A stretch of 64,000 nucleotides of DNA from CAIQJJ01 sp964606085 (GCA_964606085.1 CAZSFD010000012.1:14935-78934); one strand, 5' to 3'; positions 23,179-33,160 are shown, counted from the first letter of the stretch. A program made the numbers and translations. The notes: a model not told the origin generated them from the letters alone.

Positions 23179-25731
23179 GAATGCCGCCTGCACTGTCTGT
23201 TCCAGAGTCCAGGCGTTTCCTTCGCGCGCTAGCTTTTCAAAAGCCGCATCGCCCAGTTTGCGGCGCAGTTGGCGCATGGTCTGTTCAAAATCGGGGCGGC
23301 CCAGGGGGTGCATGGGCAGGTTCATGGCCTGGCGGTGTTGTTGCAAGGCGCCAACCAGGCGGGCCGCCTGTTGTGTCTGCCCTTTGAGGGTGGCAATGAT
23401 CGTCAGACCCTCGATAAAGTCGAGAATGCTGCGCCATAGGCCATGCTCCAACGCGACCTGCAACCCGTTGCGAAAGCCCTGTGTGGCAATATCCAGGTTA
23501 TTTTGCTTGAGTGCTATCAGGCCCAGGTTGAATTGGGCGCGGCTGCGGCTGGCGCGGTCATCTACCTGAATGGCTAATTTTTGCGCTTCATCGAACATGG
23601 CCGTGGCGCGAGCGTATTCCTGCCTTTCGAGGAACAAGCGTCCCAGGTTAAGCAGGGTGACAATGATGCCCTGTGCGTTTTCGCGATGCCGAAACAACGC
23701 CAGCGCCCGCTCATACATTTGGATGGCTGGCTGGATTTCTGACTTGAGCGAGGCCATGTTGGCCAGGTGACAAACCGACCACGCAATGCTGATCGGCTCG
23801 CCCAGTTCTTCGGCCAGCAGCAGGCTCTCGCGAAACATCGTCATGGCAGTGGCATCGTCGCCGCGGATGTGGGCCAGTTCGCCCGTGCCGTGCAGGGCGG
23901 CGCTAATGCTGCTGATGTTGTTTAGCTGGCGGGCCAAAGCCAAAGCTTCATCGAACAGGGCCGCTGCGCGTTCTAAATCAACCCGGTTGTAATAGAGCCA
24001 GCCCAGGCCCAAGAGGGCGTCAAGGCGTCGTTTGGTCATCATGTTCCGACAGTTGGCCAGCAAGGCTTCGCTCCAGGCAATTTCCTGTGGGTTGGCCAAA
24101 AATTCCCAATCGCGCCACAGATGAACGATAAACTGTAAAGCCTTTTCCTTTTCTTGTTGATCGATCATCCAGCGGAAAGCGGTACGCAGGTTGTCCCCTT
24201 CGGCAATCAATAGCCCGGGGCGGGCTGTGGGTTGAATATTTTCCAAACCATCCAGCCAGTGCAAGAAGTAGTGAGCATGGGCACGCCCGGCGTCTTCCCA
24301 TTCGCCGCTCTCTTTCAAGCGTTCCAGCGCATACTCTCGGATGGTTTGCAACATGGCGAAGCGCACCTGGCGCGTGTCGGTTTGCAGCAGGCTCTTCTGT
24401 ACCAGTCGCGTCAGGCCTGGGTTTACGCTTTCGGTGGGTGTGTCTGAGCGGGGTGAAAACGGGGAGGGATTGGCTTTATCGTGGGCCAGGCTGCCGGTCG
24501 GCAGGGCAATGGCGCCCACGATTGCGCCAGCTTCTGCTGTAAAGCCGTTCACAAAGACGGCCAGGCGGCGAAACAGGCGGCGTTCTTGCGCGTCAAGCAG
24601 GTGATAGCTCCATTCGATGGCGGCGCGCAGTGTGCGATGGCGGGTTGGCACATCGAGCGGGCCTTCGGTCAGCAGGCCCAGGCGGTTGTTGAGCAGGGCC
24701 AGGATTTGTTGCGGGGCGTATACCTGCATGCGGGCGGCGGCCAGTTCGATGGCCAGGGGCAGACCATCCAATTGGATGCAAATTTGGGCAATGATCGGCG
24801 CGTTGGCATCGGTGAGGCTGAAATCGGGCTGAACGGCCCGGGCGCGTTCGACAAACAGGCGCACGGCATCAGATTGCGCCAGTCGGGCGGCGGAAACGCC
24901 TTGCAGTGGATCGGGCAAGGTCAATGGGGGAATGCGGACTTCGTGTTCGCCATAGACGTGCATGGCGCTCTGGCTGGTCACCAGCGCTTTCACCTGCGGG
25001 GCGGCCATCAGCAAACCGGTGATCGCGGCTGCGGCAGCGGTGATTTGTTCAAAGTTATCGAACACCAGCAGCATTTGTGCCTCGTGCAGGTGCAACATCA
25101 CCAGGTCGCGCAAAGGCTGGTTCTCTATTTGTTTGATGCGCAATTCCTGGGCCAAGCGCAGCAGCACGCCATCGGCGTGATCGAGGTGTTCCAGGGCGAT
25201 GTTGAACACGCCATCGGGGAAATTCTCCTGCAATTGGGCCGCCGACTGCAAGGCCAGGCGGGTTTTGCCTACGCCGCCGGGGCCGGTCAGCGTCACCAGG
25301 CGGACATGCGGCTGCCGCAACAGATTACAAACTGCCTGCACCATTTTTTCTGCGCCGACGAAGGCATTGAGCGGAGCAGGCAGGTTTGAACGAAGGCGCT
25401 TTTGGGCCGGAGATGCTTCGGCTTGCCAGTCGTTCAGGTGGGTGAGCAAATCGGGGATCAGTTGGCGCAGGTAGGTGAAGTAGGTTGGCGCGCTGACGCC
25501 CAGGGCGTCGGCATATCCCTGGCTGCTGGAAAATTGGCGGGGCAGCAGCAGTTCGAGCAGGTTTTGCTGTGCGGAAGGCAAAAGGCAAGTGCGCAGGTAG
25601 GCGTAGATTTCTGACGTACCCCCGCGCTCGACGATCCAGGTTTGCCAGGGTTCTTGTTGCAGCAGGCGCGGCGGAAAACGGGGCAAGCGCAGCAGGGCTT
25701 TCAGGTGTTCTTCATCCCAATGAATTTTCAT
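23164..25731 (-). CDS. STAND ATPase transcriptional regulator with TPR repeats
   Basis: This 855-residue protein has an N-terminal helix-turn-helix-like region (SSSQGYADALGVSAPTYFTY, about 68-87). The NB-ARC/STAND ATPase follows, with Walker A GPGGVGKTRLAL (about 147-158), Walker B LLVFDNFEQ and the GLPLAIELAAARM motif. The C-terminal half is TPR-like helical repeats. The layout resembles AfsR/MalT-type signal-integrating regulators. It is divergent from the GH5 glycanase gene, and five phased ATAG repeats lie between the two, so it may control that gene and itself. Confidence 0.85.
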   Translation of the reverse strand: MKIHWDEEHLKALLRLPRFPPRLLQQEPWQTWIVERGGTSEIYAYLRTCLLPSAQQNLLELLLPRQFSSSQGYADALGVSAPTYFTYLRQLIPDLLTHLNDWQAEASPAQKRLRSNLPAPLNAFVGAEKMVQAVCNLLRQPHVRLVTLTGPGGVGKTRLALQSAAQLQENFPDGVFNIALEHLDHADGVLLRLAQELRIKQIENQPLRDLVMLHLHEAQMLLVFDNFEQITAAAAAITGLLMAAPQVKALVTSQSAMHVYGEHEVRIPPLTLPDPLQGVSAARLAQSDAVRLFVERARAVQPDFSLTDANAPIIAQICIQLDGLPLAIELAAARMQVYAPQQILALLNNRLGLLTEGPLDVPTRHRTLRAAIEWSYHLLDAQERRLFRRLAVFVNGFTAEAGAIVGAIALPTGSLAHDKANPSPFSPRSDTPTESVNPGLTRLVQKSLLQTDTRQVRFAMLQTIREYALERLKESGEWEDAGRAHAHYFLHWLDGLENIQPTARPGLLIAEGDNLRTAFRWMIDQQEKEKALQFIVHLWRDWEFLANPQEIAWSEALLANCRNMMTKRRLDALLGLGWLYYNRVDLERAAALFDEALALARQLNNISSISAALHGTGELAHIRGDDATAMTMFRESLLLAEELGEPISIAWSVCHLANMASLKSEIQPAIQMYERALALFRHRENAQGIIVTLLNLGRLFLERQEYARATAMFDEAQKLAIQVDDRASRSRAQFNLGLIALKQNNLDIATQGFRNGLQVALEHGLWRSILDFIEGLTIIATLKGQTQQAARLVGALQQHRQAMNLPMHPLGRPDFEQTMRQLRRKLGDAAFEKLAREGNAWTLEQTVQAAFVSYQ

Positions 25732-25746
25732 GCCAACTCCGCGATC

Positions 25747-25822
25747 ATAGTCAAACGATAGTCAAACGATAGTGAAAAGCATAGCAAAACCATAGCGAAT
25801 ATGCAAGACTCTGGCCTACAAT
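25747..25822 (+). promoter_or_regulatory. Five phased direct repeats (ATAG..AAA) and -10 box upstream of the GH5 gene
   Basis: ATAG starts at 25747, 25758, 25769, 25781 and 25792 (steps of 11, 11, 12, 11); the first two units are identical ATAGTCAAACG. The last unit lies where a -35 box would be for the -10 box TACAAT (25817-25822), and no good -35 is present. This is the layout of activator sites read along one face of the helix, as known for SARP/AfsR-type regulators. Confidence 0.75.
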
Positions 25823-25868
25823 AAAAGTATAAACCCTCACCCCCACTTGTTCAAATAAGGAGAAAAAA

Positions 25869-28439
25869 ATGAACCGGTTGGTTATTCTTCGAGTACTGTT
25901 GTTCTTTGTGATTGCGCTCGGTTTGTTCCCTTTGATTCCGGCGCAGCCGGCTGCCGCCGCTACCCCCTGGCTGATGGTAGAAGGCAATCGGATCAAAGAC
26001 CCGAATGGGAATGTCGTCATTTTGCGCGGCGTTTCGCTGATTGACCTGGGCTTTCTCAAGACTTATCGCGGGGGGGTAGATGGCATCAAAGCGCAAATTG
26101 ACCGCATCACCAACACGGGGGATAACAGTAACGGCGTCAATGGCTGGTATGCGCGCATGGTGCGCCTGCCCGTTTACCCGCCAATGGTCGAGACATACGC
26201 GTCTTCGTATCCATTCCCCTTCACACCCAGCGGCAACGATGCCTATTTCAATGACCTGCTCAAGCCGGTGGTAGATTACGCCACGTCGAAGGGCCTGTAT
26301 GTGGTTATAGATTTTCACCAAATTTCGGATACCGACGGTGATCACAACCAGCAGGCCATTGATTTCTGGACCTACATGGCGCCCAAGTTCAAAGATTATT
26401 CCAACGTCATTTATGAAGTTTTCAACGAACCGATTGACGAGATCAGCACCGATGCCCTGGTGCGCTGGAACGATTACAAGCCACGCGCCCAAAACTGGGT
26501 AAATATCATTCGCCAGGCCGCCCCCAACAACCTGCTCTTCGTGGGCAGCCCGATCTGGTCGCAAAACCTGGGGCCGGCTGCCGATGATCCCATTAGCGGC
26601 GGCAATATCGTCTACGTGGCGCACGCCTACCCATCCAACTGGCACGATTGGTTCCGCGGCCAGGTCAGCCAGTGTGCGGCAGAGCATCCGGTGGTCTTCA
26701 CCGAATGGGGCTATAACGCCGAAAACCCCAACGACAACTTCTACTCCACCACATTTGCGGGTGAATTGAAGACCTTTGTCGAAGATAAGGGCGCTTCGTG
26801 GACGGCCTGGGATTATGATTGGGAATGGAAGCCACCCATGCTCTCCAACTCCAATTACGAACTGACCACCTTTGGCGTCTTTGCCAAGCAGTGGCTCTAC
26901 GACCGCCGCAACAGCGACCAGCCCGGCACTGGCCCCACCAGCACCCCACCGCCGCCAACGGCGACATCTTCTGGCGGCAGTGGCAACGCTCGCAGCGGAA
27001 GCTGGGCGGCGCGCCTGAGCAACTCGAATGGCGATTGGAAGAATCTCCACCAGCAGGTGTCGGTCTCGTCTAACACGACCTACAAGGCCGCCATCTGGAT
27101 CAAAGGCAGCGGCCAGGTAGACCTGGTGATCCACGCCAATAGTTGGGGCGCAGAACTGAAATCCACGCGCTGCACAGCCAGCAGCAGCTATAGCGAATGT
27201 TCGCTCACGTTCAGCAGCGGCAGCAACACCAGCGTGGGCTATCGCCTGACCAACGGCACAGCGGGTCAAAATATGTACCTCGATGACGCCTTCCTGGGTG
27301 TTTCGGGCGGCAGCAATGTGCTGACCAATGCCAGCTTCGAGAGCGGCACGAGTAACTGGTATGTCGAAACGCCCTTCGCCATCGAAAACGTGGGCAGCGG
27401 GCCAACCAGCACCCCCGCGCCGGCCACCAGCACGCCGGTTCCACCCACAGCCACGCCAGTTGCCGCTACCAACACCCCCATCCCGCCCACAGCCACTTCG
27501 GCCCCGGTCAGTGGCGCGATCATTTACGATGACGCGACAACCTGGAGCCTCAGTGGATGGGGCAATTCATCGTGGAATGTGAACAACACCTCGCCAGTGT
27601 ATGCGGGCAGCAAATCGTTGATGATAGATATTGGCGATGCGTGGAGCGGCGTGACCTTGAGTAAATCGGGCGGACTCAGCACCAGCGGTTACACCAAAAT
27701 CACCTTCTGGGCGAATGGCGGCAGCAACCCTGTCAACAATGTGGCCCTGGTTGTCAATGATGACTACACCTACAAGCCGAAGTTCAATGTGTCCGCCAAT
27801 ACCTGGACGCAGATCACCATCAACCTGAGCAGCGTAGGCAGCCCATCGGCCATCACATCGCTCATCTTTCACGATCAATCTGGCGGCAACCTGCCAGCCT
27901 TTTATGTAGATAACCTGCAACTGGAGGGCAACACGTCATCGCCCACCAACACCCCTGCCCCGGCCACCAGCACCCCCATTCCACCGACCAACACGCCTGT
28001 CCCACCGACGGCTACACCCAGCAGCAGCCTGACCATCTACGCCGACACGACCTCCTGGGCTGTCAGCGGCTGGAGCGTAACCTACAACGTCAACAACACC
28101 AGCCCGGTCTATGCCGGCAGCAAATCCATCTCGGTTGATTTCACAGCCGCCTGGGCCGGGTTCAAACTGGCCCCTTCCAGCGCGATTGGCACCAGCGGGT
28201 ATAGCAAAGTCACCTTCTGGGTGCGCAGCGCCAGTACGGTCAACAATGTGGCCCTGGTGGTCAACAACACTTACAGCAACCTGCCCAAGTTCAACATCCC
28301 CGCCAACACCTGGACACAGATCACCATTCCTCTGAGCCAGTTGGGCAGCCCATCCAGCATTACCGAAATGGTCTTCCACGATCAATCCGGTAGCAACCTG
28401 CCTGTGTTCTATGTGGACGAGCTCAAGCTCGTGCCATAA
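25869..28439 (+). CDS. Secreted GH5 family glycanase with carbohydrate-binding-like modules
   Basis: This 856-residue protein has a signal peptide (MNRLVILRVLLFFVIALGLF, cleavage after AQPAAAA). The GH5 barrel spans about residues 35-350, with acid/base Glu187 in VFNEP and nucleophile Glu279 in FTEWG. After a Pro/Thr/Ser linker comes a beta-sandwich module of about 130 residues (GSWAARLSNSNGDWK...), then two homologous C-terminal modules of about 135 residues (AGSKSLMIDIGDAWSG and AGSKSISVDFTAAWAG) joined by TSTP linkers. It should cleave beta-glucan or mannan outside the cell. AAGGAG serves the ATG. A strong terminator follows. Confidence 0.92.
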   Translation: MNRLVILRVLLFFVIALGLFPLIPAQPAAAATPWLMVEGNRIKDPNGNVVILRGVSLIDLGFLKTYRGGVDGIKAQIDRITNTGDNSNGVNGWYARMVRLPVYPPMVETYASSYPFPFTPSGNDAYFNDLLKPVVDYATSKGLYVVIDFHQISDTDGDHNQQAIDFWTYMAPKFKDYSNVIYEVFNEPIDEISTDALVRWNDYKPRAQNWVNIIRQAAPNNLLFVGSPIWSQNLGPAADDPISGGNIVYVAHAYPSNWHDWFRGQVSQCAAEHPVVFTEWGYNAENPNDNFYSTTFAGELKTFVEDKGASWTAWDYDWEWKPPMLSNSNYELTTFGVFAKQWLYDRRNSDQPGTGPTSTPPPPTATSSGGSGNARSGSWAARLSNSNGDWKNLHQQVSVSSNTTYKAAIWIKGSGQVDLVIHANSWGAELKSTRCTASSSYSECSLTFSSGSNTSVGYRLTNGTAGQNMYLDDAFLGVSGGSNVLTNASFESGTSNWYVETPFAIENVGSGPTSTPAPATSTPVPPTATPVAATNTPIPPTATSAPVSGAIIYDDATTWSLSGWGNSSWNVNNTSPVYAGSKSLMIDIGDAWSGVTLSKSGGLSTSGYTKITFWANGGSNPVNNVALVVNDDYTYKPKFNVSANTWTQITINLSSVGSPSAITSLIFHDQSGGNLPAFYVDNLQLEGNTSSPTNTPAPATSTPIPPTNTPVPPTATPSSSLTIYADTTSWAVSGWSVTYNVNNTSPVYAGSKSISVDFTAAWAGFKLAPSSAIGTSGYSKVTFWVRSASTVNNVALVVNNTYSNLPKFNIPANTWTQITIPLSQLGSPSSITEMVFHDQSGSNLPVFYVDELKLVP

Positions 28440-28469
28440 GAGCGACGTTGTTTACGCCTCCTTCCTGTT

Positions 28470-28502
28470 GTAGGGCGAGCAAATGCTCGCCCTACTTTTT
28501 TT
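28470..28502 (+). terminator. Rho-independent terminator after the GH5 gene
   Basis: GTAGGGCGAGCA (28470-28481) and TGCTCGCCCTAC (28484-28495) form a 12-bp stem followed by seven T residues. Confidence 0.85.
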
Positions 28503-28576
28503 GTAGATTTGCTGATATATTAACCGCCGGGATTTTCCCTACATATCAAAACTTTCTATCACCAAAGGAAATTACG

Positions 28577-29296
28577 ATGAACACTACCCCCACCTTACAC
28601 GACCTCGCCAAAATGATCGATCACTCCCTGCTCCATCCCACCATGACCGACGCCGACATCCTCGCCGGCTGCGACATTGCCCGCCGTTACCATGTTGCCA
28701 CAGTGTGCGTCAAACCCTATGCCGTGGCGATGTGCAAAGCAGCGCTGGCCGGTTCAGATGTGGACATCTGCTCTGTCATCGGCTTTCCGCATGGCAACAA
28801 CACTACGGCCATCAAAGTCGCTGAGACAGAACAGGCCATCCGCGATGGCGCCACCGAGATTGATATGGTGATCAATATCGGCAAGGCCCTCGGCGGGGAT
28901 TGGGACTTCGTCCGCGCTGACATTGACGCGGTCAACCAGGCCTGCGTGCGACATGGCGCGATCCTCAAAGTCATCTTCGAGACGGACTATCTCAAAGATG
29001 AGCCTATCATCAAATTGTGCCAAATCTGCTCGGAACTGAAAGTGGCTTTCGTCAAGACATCCAGCGGCTATGGCTTTGTCAAGCAGCCCAGCGGCGATTA
29101 CAACTACCAGGGCGCCACCGAGCATGTGCTGACGCTCATGCGCCAGCACAGCGCGCCCGAAGTGCAGTTGAAGGCCGCCGGCGGCGTGCGCACCCTCGAC
29201 CAGCTTCTCAAAGTGCGCGAACTGGGCTGCACGCGCAGCGGCGCAACCGCCACCGAAGCGATGCTCGAAGAGGCGAAGAAACGCGGCTATGCCTAA
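28577..29296 (+). CDS. deoC: Deoxyribose-phosphate aldolase
   Basis: This 239-residue cytosolic enzyme splits 2-deoxyribose 5-phosphate into acetaldehyde and glyceraldehyde 3-phosphate. Class I aldolase motifs are complete: MIDHSLLHP near the N-terminus, VIGFPHG, EIDMVINIG, the Lys of LKVIFETDYL, the Schiff-base Lys in FVKTSSGYG and the phosphate loop AAGGVRTLDQ. The GGAAATTACG leader precedes the ATG at 28577. It stands alone, between two terminators. Confidence 0.95.
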   Translation: MNTTPTLHDLAKMIDHSLLHPTMTDADILAGCDIARRYHVATVCVKPYAVAMCKAALAGSDVDICSVIGFPHGNNTTAIKVAETEQAIRDGATEIDMVINIGKALGGDWDFVRADIDAVNQACVRHGAILKVIFETDYLKDEPIIKLCQICSELKVAFVKTSSGYGFVKQPSGDYNYQGATEHVLTLMRQHSAPEVQLKAAGGVRTLDQLLKVRELGCTRSGATATEAMLEEAKKRGYA

Positions 29297-29384
29297 GAGT
29301 CTATCTGAAAAGTTAAGCCCTGAGAGAAAAGCAATTTATCCTTATGTAGTGTATAGCCAGGTAATCATCCCCCATGGATGCGCT

Positions 29385-29417
29385 AAAACCGCCATAAGTA
29401 CAGCTTATGGCGGTTTT
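29385..29417. terminator. Bidirectional terminator between deoC and the beta-helix gene
   Basis: AAAACCGCCATAAG and CTTATGGCGGTTTT form a 14-bp stem (loop TACAG), with T residues on the plus-strand exit and A residues at the other side. It suits both converging transcripts. The sequence from 29418 to 29550 holds no recognisable gene. Confidence 0.85.
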
Positions 29418-29550
29418 TTTGTTTGGGGTGTGTGTTACTTGGAGGGCAAGTCTTGGGGCAGGTGATTCAGCATGGCAGGCAAGGCGTTCGGAGGTATGCA
29501 CCTTGCACACTACCAACCAGTTCAGGCGGATGAACCACAGCAGCTTGACC

Positions 29551-31194
29551 TTATGGAAAAACCAGCCGCGGTGGGAAATTTTGCAGCCACCATTGCACCT
29601 GTTCCGCGCCCAGCCACAGCGCCCCCAGGTCGGGCGGCGAGCCATCGGGGTCGGCGGGCAGGGCCGGGTCGCCCATGTCAATGGCGTTGATCGAAAGGCC
29701 CGCTTGCAGCCAAAATTGGGCATTTTCGGGGTCAACAAAATGCGGGTCGCCAGCGCGGTCATTGCTTCCGCCAAAGGGCCAGGCCAGGTCGTAGGCATTG
29801 CCACCGCCGGCAATCACGGGGTATTGCACGTTGGTGGTCTGGTAGAACAGGTTGTAATCCAACACAATGTTGACCGCCGCCAACGCCTGCAACGGGTCGG
29901 CGTTCAGCTTCTTCCAATGGTCTTCACTGTATCCCACCTGAAAGGCGCAGTTTTCAGCGATGATATTGTTGCAAAGGTCTACATCGGTGACATTGGCAGA
30001 GAAAAAATAGACGCCGCCAGTGAGGTAGTAAAACTGCTTGCCCGAAATCGGCCAGCCGCAGCCGTTACGATAGATCGTATTGTGGTGAATTTGAATCTGG
30101 CTGCGCGGGCCATCTTCGCCAAAACGGGCAAAAATGACCCCCGTCCCCAGGTTGTCGAACACCAGGTTGTGGTGGAAGCGCACGTCGCGCACGAAATCGC
30201 CATTTTCCACCGAAATGGCAAAACCCGCCCCGCCGTTGTGTTCGATCACATTTTCATAGATTTCGATGTCCTCAATCGCCCCAAACCAGGCATCCACATA
30301 AATACCCTGGCGGTCGGCATCCACCACATAATTGTGGTGAACCTTGCCATGCTTGCTCACTTCCTTCACATCAATGCCTTCTTTATCGCAGGCGTAGACG
30401 TAGTTGTGCGAGACGTCAAAATGCTGCGCCCCAGCAATGCTGATCGCCTCGTGCGGCGGCTCGCCTTCTTTCACATAGCCCAGCGGCAGCATATCCCAGG
30501 TGTTGGCATTGGTGACGGTGTTGGCGGTAATGGTGATATATTCCGCGCCCACGCTGTCGAAGTTGGTATCCCAGGCGGCAATGCCAGGGCCAAACGTGCT
30601 ATCCACCGTATTGTTGATGATTTCGACATGCTGTGCATCGCGCGCCAAAATGCCCATCTGGTGCGAGTTGCGCACGGTCAGGCCCATCACGCGGATGTAA
30701 GCCACCTCGCGGATGTAAAAACTGCCATCATCGTGCGAAAACGACCAGGAGCCATCGTTATCGAGAGCCGAAGCATCCAAAATGGGCTGCTCACCGGGAT
30801 AGGCGGCGTAGGTGATCCAGGCGGCGGGCGTGCCACTGTTTTTCAGGCGCACCGCCGCCGCCAGCGTATACATCCCACCACGGATGTAGACCGTCTGCCC
30901 GGCGGTTAGCGTGTCAGCAGCGCGGTTCACGGTAGCCCAGGGCTGCTCGAACGTGCCAGGGTTGGCGTCATCGCCATCGGGGGCGACGAAGAAATCATCG
31001 GGCTGTGGCTCGAAGGCGGGGAGCTTGGGCCGCGTAGGGGTCGGTGGAAGGCGAGTTTGCGTTGGCGAGGGCGGCGTGGCAGACGGCAAGGCCGTCGAAG
31101 CCGGCGGAGTGGTTGGACTTGGCAACCGTTCAGGGGTAACAGCCGTGCAGGCTGCCAGAACCAGGCACAAAACCAGGGTAATTTTTTTCAACAT
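29551..31194 (-). CDS. Right-handed beta-helix lipoprotein
   Basis: This protein of about 547 residues has a lipoprotein signal (MLKKITLVLCLVLAACTA, Cys near residue 16), a Thr/Pro-rich spacer and a parallel beta-helix. The helix opens with DDFFVAPDGDDANPGTFEQP (DUF1565-like) and has many NNT/HNxV turns. Such proteins bind or lyse pectin-like polysaccharides at the cell surface; no lyase active site can be assigned by eye. ATG 31194 is chosen since it opens the signal peptide; it overlaps the upstream stop by seven bases. Last gene of the long minus-strand unit. Confidence 0.85.
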   Translation of the reverse strand: MLKKITLVLCLVLAACTAVTPERLPSPTTPPASTALPSATPPSPTQTRLPPTPTRPKLPAFEPQPDDFFVAPDGDDANPGTFEQPWATVNRAADTLTAGQTVYIRGGMYTLAAAVRLKNSGTPAAWITYAAYPGEQPILDASALDNDGSWSFSHDDGSFYIREVAYIRVMGLTVRNSHQMGILARDAQHVEIINNTVDSTFGPGIAAWDTNFDSVGAEYITITANTVTNANTWDMLPLGYVKEGEPPHEAISIAGAQHFDVSHNYVYACDKEGIDVKEVSKHGKVHHNYVVDADRQGIYVDAWFGAIEDIEIYENVIEHNGGAGFAISVENGDFVRDVRFHHNLVFDNLGTGVIFARFGEDGPRSQIQIHHNTIYRNGCGWPISGKQFYYLTGGVYFFSANVTDVDLCNNIIAENCAFQVGYSEDHWKKLNADPLQALAAVNIVLDYNLFYQTTNVQYPVIAGGGNAYDLAWPFGGSNDRAGDPHFVDPENAQFWLQAGLSINAIDMGDPALPADPDGSPPDLGALWLGAEQVQWWLQNFPPRLVFP

Positions 31195-32297
31195 TCGGGC
31201 AACCGTCCATTGTGAATCAATTCGGTCAGATGTTGGTGCCAGGCCACCTCCCGCCACATGCCCACAAACTGCGGGCCACAAAAATTACTGGTGGCAATAG
31301 CCGCCCAACGCCCACTGGCCGAGGCCCGGCGCACCCCCAGTTCGCACAATTCCTTGATCCACCCCCACGAAAGCAAAGGCCAATCTTTGTAATCCACAAT
31401 CCCCCAGCATTCGGTGGTGATCAGCGGCTTTCTGGCTGCCTGCGACCAGCCCGCCGCCAGGTCAATGCCACGGCACAGCGCAGCCTGCCAATGAGCAGGG
31501 TGCTTCTGATAGAGCGCCTCACCATTCAACTGCAAGTTGTCATACCCAACCGACGAAAACAATTCGAAGCCATAGCCCACCTGCTGATAAAAATCACTGA
31601 ACATGGTCATCCAGAGATGCAGTTCGAGAAAATCCAGGGCAGTCACATCAATTTCGCGCCAGCGTTCATAATCGGTGGTAAACGAAAAAGTGAATGGCAG
31701 GTCCGAAAAGCGCTGGCGTAAGGGCGTCAGCGCCTCGTTCATCCACTGGCGCACCAACGGGTCTGGCAAAGCCAGACGCGGCTGATCGGGCGTGCGGTAT
31801 AAGAAGGGCGCCCACTCGCGCAGGGGGAACTCATTGCACAGGTCAACATAACCAATCGCGCCCAGCAAACCAGCCTCGTCAATCAGGTCGAGAGCGGTCT
31901 GCCAGGCGTTGGCAAGCGCCAGGGGCGTGGTGATGCGCATACGGGTATCGTCCACATCCTGGCGAAACCAGGATGAAAGCGCCACCTTCAGGCCACGCGC
32001 CGCACACTTCTCGATGAACTGGATCAACGCCGGGTATATCTGCACCCGGCAACGCGCCGCCGCCCCCCACATTTGCTGATCCCACTGCGGCAACAGTTCC
32101 CAGGTGCGGTAAGGGTCAGCGGTCAGCAGGTGAGGGTAGGCATCTATGCGCACGGCATCGTAGCCGCGCAGCAACAGCGCGTCGAGGGCTTCATCCCAGC
32201 TTTCGTAGCCAGCGCCAGGCCAGCGGCGTTCGAGCCAGGAAAAATCCCACATGGTAATTGCCAGGGGGTAGGTGAGTTTGAACATTGGTTTCATCAA
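31188..32297 (-). CDS. Cellulase-like TIM-barrel protein
   Basis: This 369-residue protein has no signal peptide. It resembles the sugar-binding cellulase-like family: MFKLTYPLAITMWDFSWLER at the start, a barrel with YDAVRIDAYPH, YVDLCNEFPL (the NEF position matches the acid/base Glu of clan A hydrolases) and LITTECWGIVD (candidate nucleophile Glu). It probably hydrolyses a small intracellular glycoside. The start overlaps the methyltransferase stop by four bases. Confidence 0.8.
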   Translation of the reverse strand: MMKPMFKLTYPLAITMWDFSWLERRWPGAGYESWDEALDALLLRGYDAVRIDAYPHLLTADPYRTWELLPQWDQQMWGAAARCRVQIYPALIQFIEKCAARGLKVALSSWFRQDVDDTRMRITTPLALANAWQTALDLIDEAGLLGAIGYVDLCNEFPLREWAPFLYRTPDQPRLALPDPLVRQWMNEALTPLRQRFSDLPFTFSFTTDYERWREIDVTALDFLELHLWMTMFSDFYQQVGYGFELFSSVGYDNLQLNGEALYQKHPAHWQAALCRGIDLAAGWSQAARKPLITTECWGIVDYKDWPLLSWGWIKELCELGVRRASASGRWAAIATSNFCGPQFVGMWREVAWHQHLTELIHNGRLPEC

Positions 32298-33160
32298 ATG
32301 AATACTTCAGACAATCTCGTTTTGCGAGCTGTCAACGCCATCAGCGGGCTAGTGGGCAGGGCCGGTTCGCCGGTGAGTGAAGGATGAAACTGCACCTGGG
32401 CAAAGCCGGCTTCGGTCAGCAATTGGCGGTACGCCTCCTCGGTGTAGGCCTGGTAGCTGGCGGCAAATTGGGTGAGGGCGGCATCGGCGGCGGTGACGAC
32501 GTAATAGCGCGACGTTCCAGCCTGCGCGTCAGCATCCCAAAAATTCTCTTGCAGCACCAGGTGCGGCTCGGCGGCAAACAGGCCGCCCGGCGAGGTGAAC
32601 CACACCGGCGCGGCCTGGGCCTGCCGACGCACGAACTCGAAGGTGTGCGGCTCGATGATGAGCAAACCGCCCGGCCGCAGCGCAGCGTGCGCCTTGGTCA
32701 GGATGCGCCGGGCAGTGGCAGGGGTGAAAACGTTAAATTCCCCATAGATAAACAGCGCCAGGTCGAAGTTTTCGCCAAAATCGGCCTGGCGCAAATCGGC
32801 CAGGTGATAGGTGCAGGGCAGGTTCTCGGCGGCGGCGAGTTGGCGGGCATGGCGGATGGAGGCAGGCGAGAAATCTATACCGGTGCAGGTGTGGCCGCGG
32901 CGGGCCAACTCGCTGGCGTAGAGGCCGGGGCCGCAGGCCAGGTCGAGGATATTCAGGCCCGCCGCGCCGCCAGTCTGCGACAAAATCCAATCCACCTGGC
33001 GCAGGATGATTTCCAGGCGGCGGCTGGCGGCATCGTGGGCCTGCGAAAGATGCTCACGCAACATGCGCTCGCTAAATTCGGGGTCGTTCCAGGGGATGTT
33101 GTCGCCCTCGGCCCACGGTTCGGGGGGTAAGGCGCGGTGGATGAGTTTATCGAGCAGCAT
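32294..33160 (-). CDS. Class I SAM-dependent methyltransferase
   Basis: This 288-residue protein has the SAM-binding loop LNILDLACGPGLYASELARR (about residues 66-85) and GIDFSPASIRHAR, with the acidic DLRQADF block after it. The substrate is unknown. The start lies inside the end of the deacetylase gene (14-base overlap) and the stop overlaps the next start, so it is firmly embedded in the operon. Confidence 0.88.
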   Translation of the reverse strand: MLLDKLIHRALPPEPWAEGDNIPWNDPEFSERMLREHLSQAHDAASRRLEIILRQVDWILSQTGGAAGLNILDLACGPGLYASELARRGHTCTGIDFSPASIRHARQLAAAENLPCTYHLADLRQADFGENFDLALFIYGEFNVFTPATARRILTKAHAALRPGGLLIIEPHTFEFVRRQAQAAPVWFTSPGGLFAAEPHLVLQENFWDADAQAGTSRYYVVTAADAALTQFAASYQAYTEEAYRQLLTEAGFAQVQFHPSLTGEPALPTSPLMALTARKTRLSEVFI

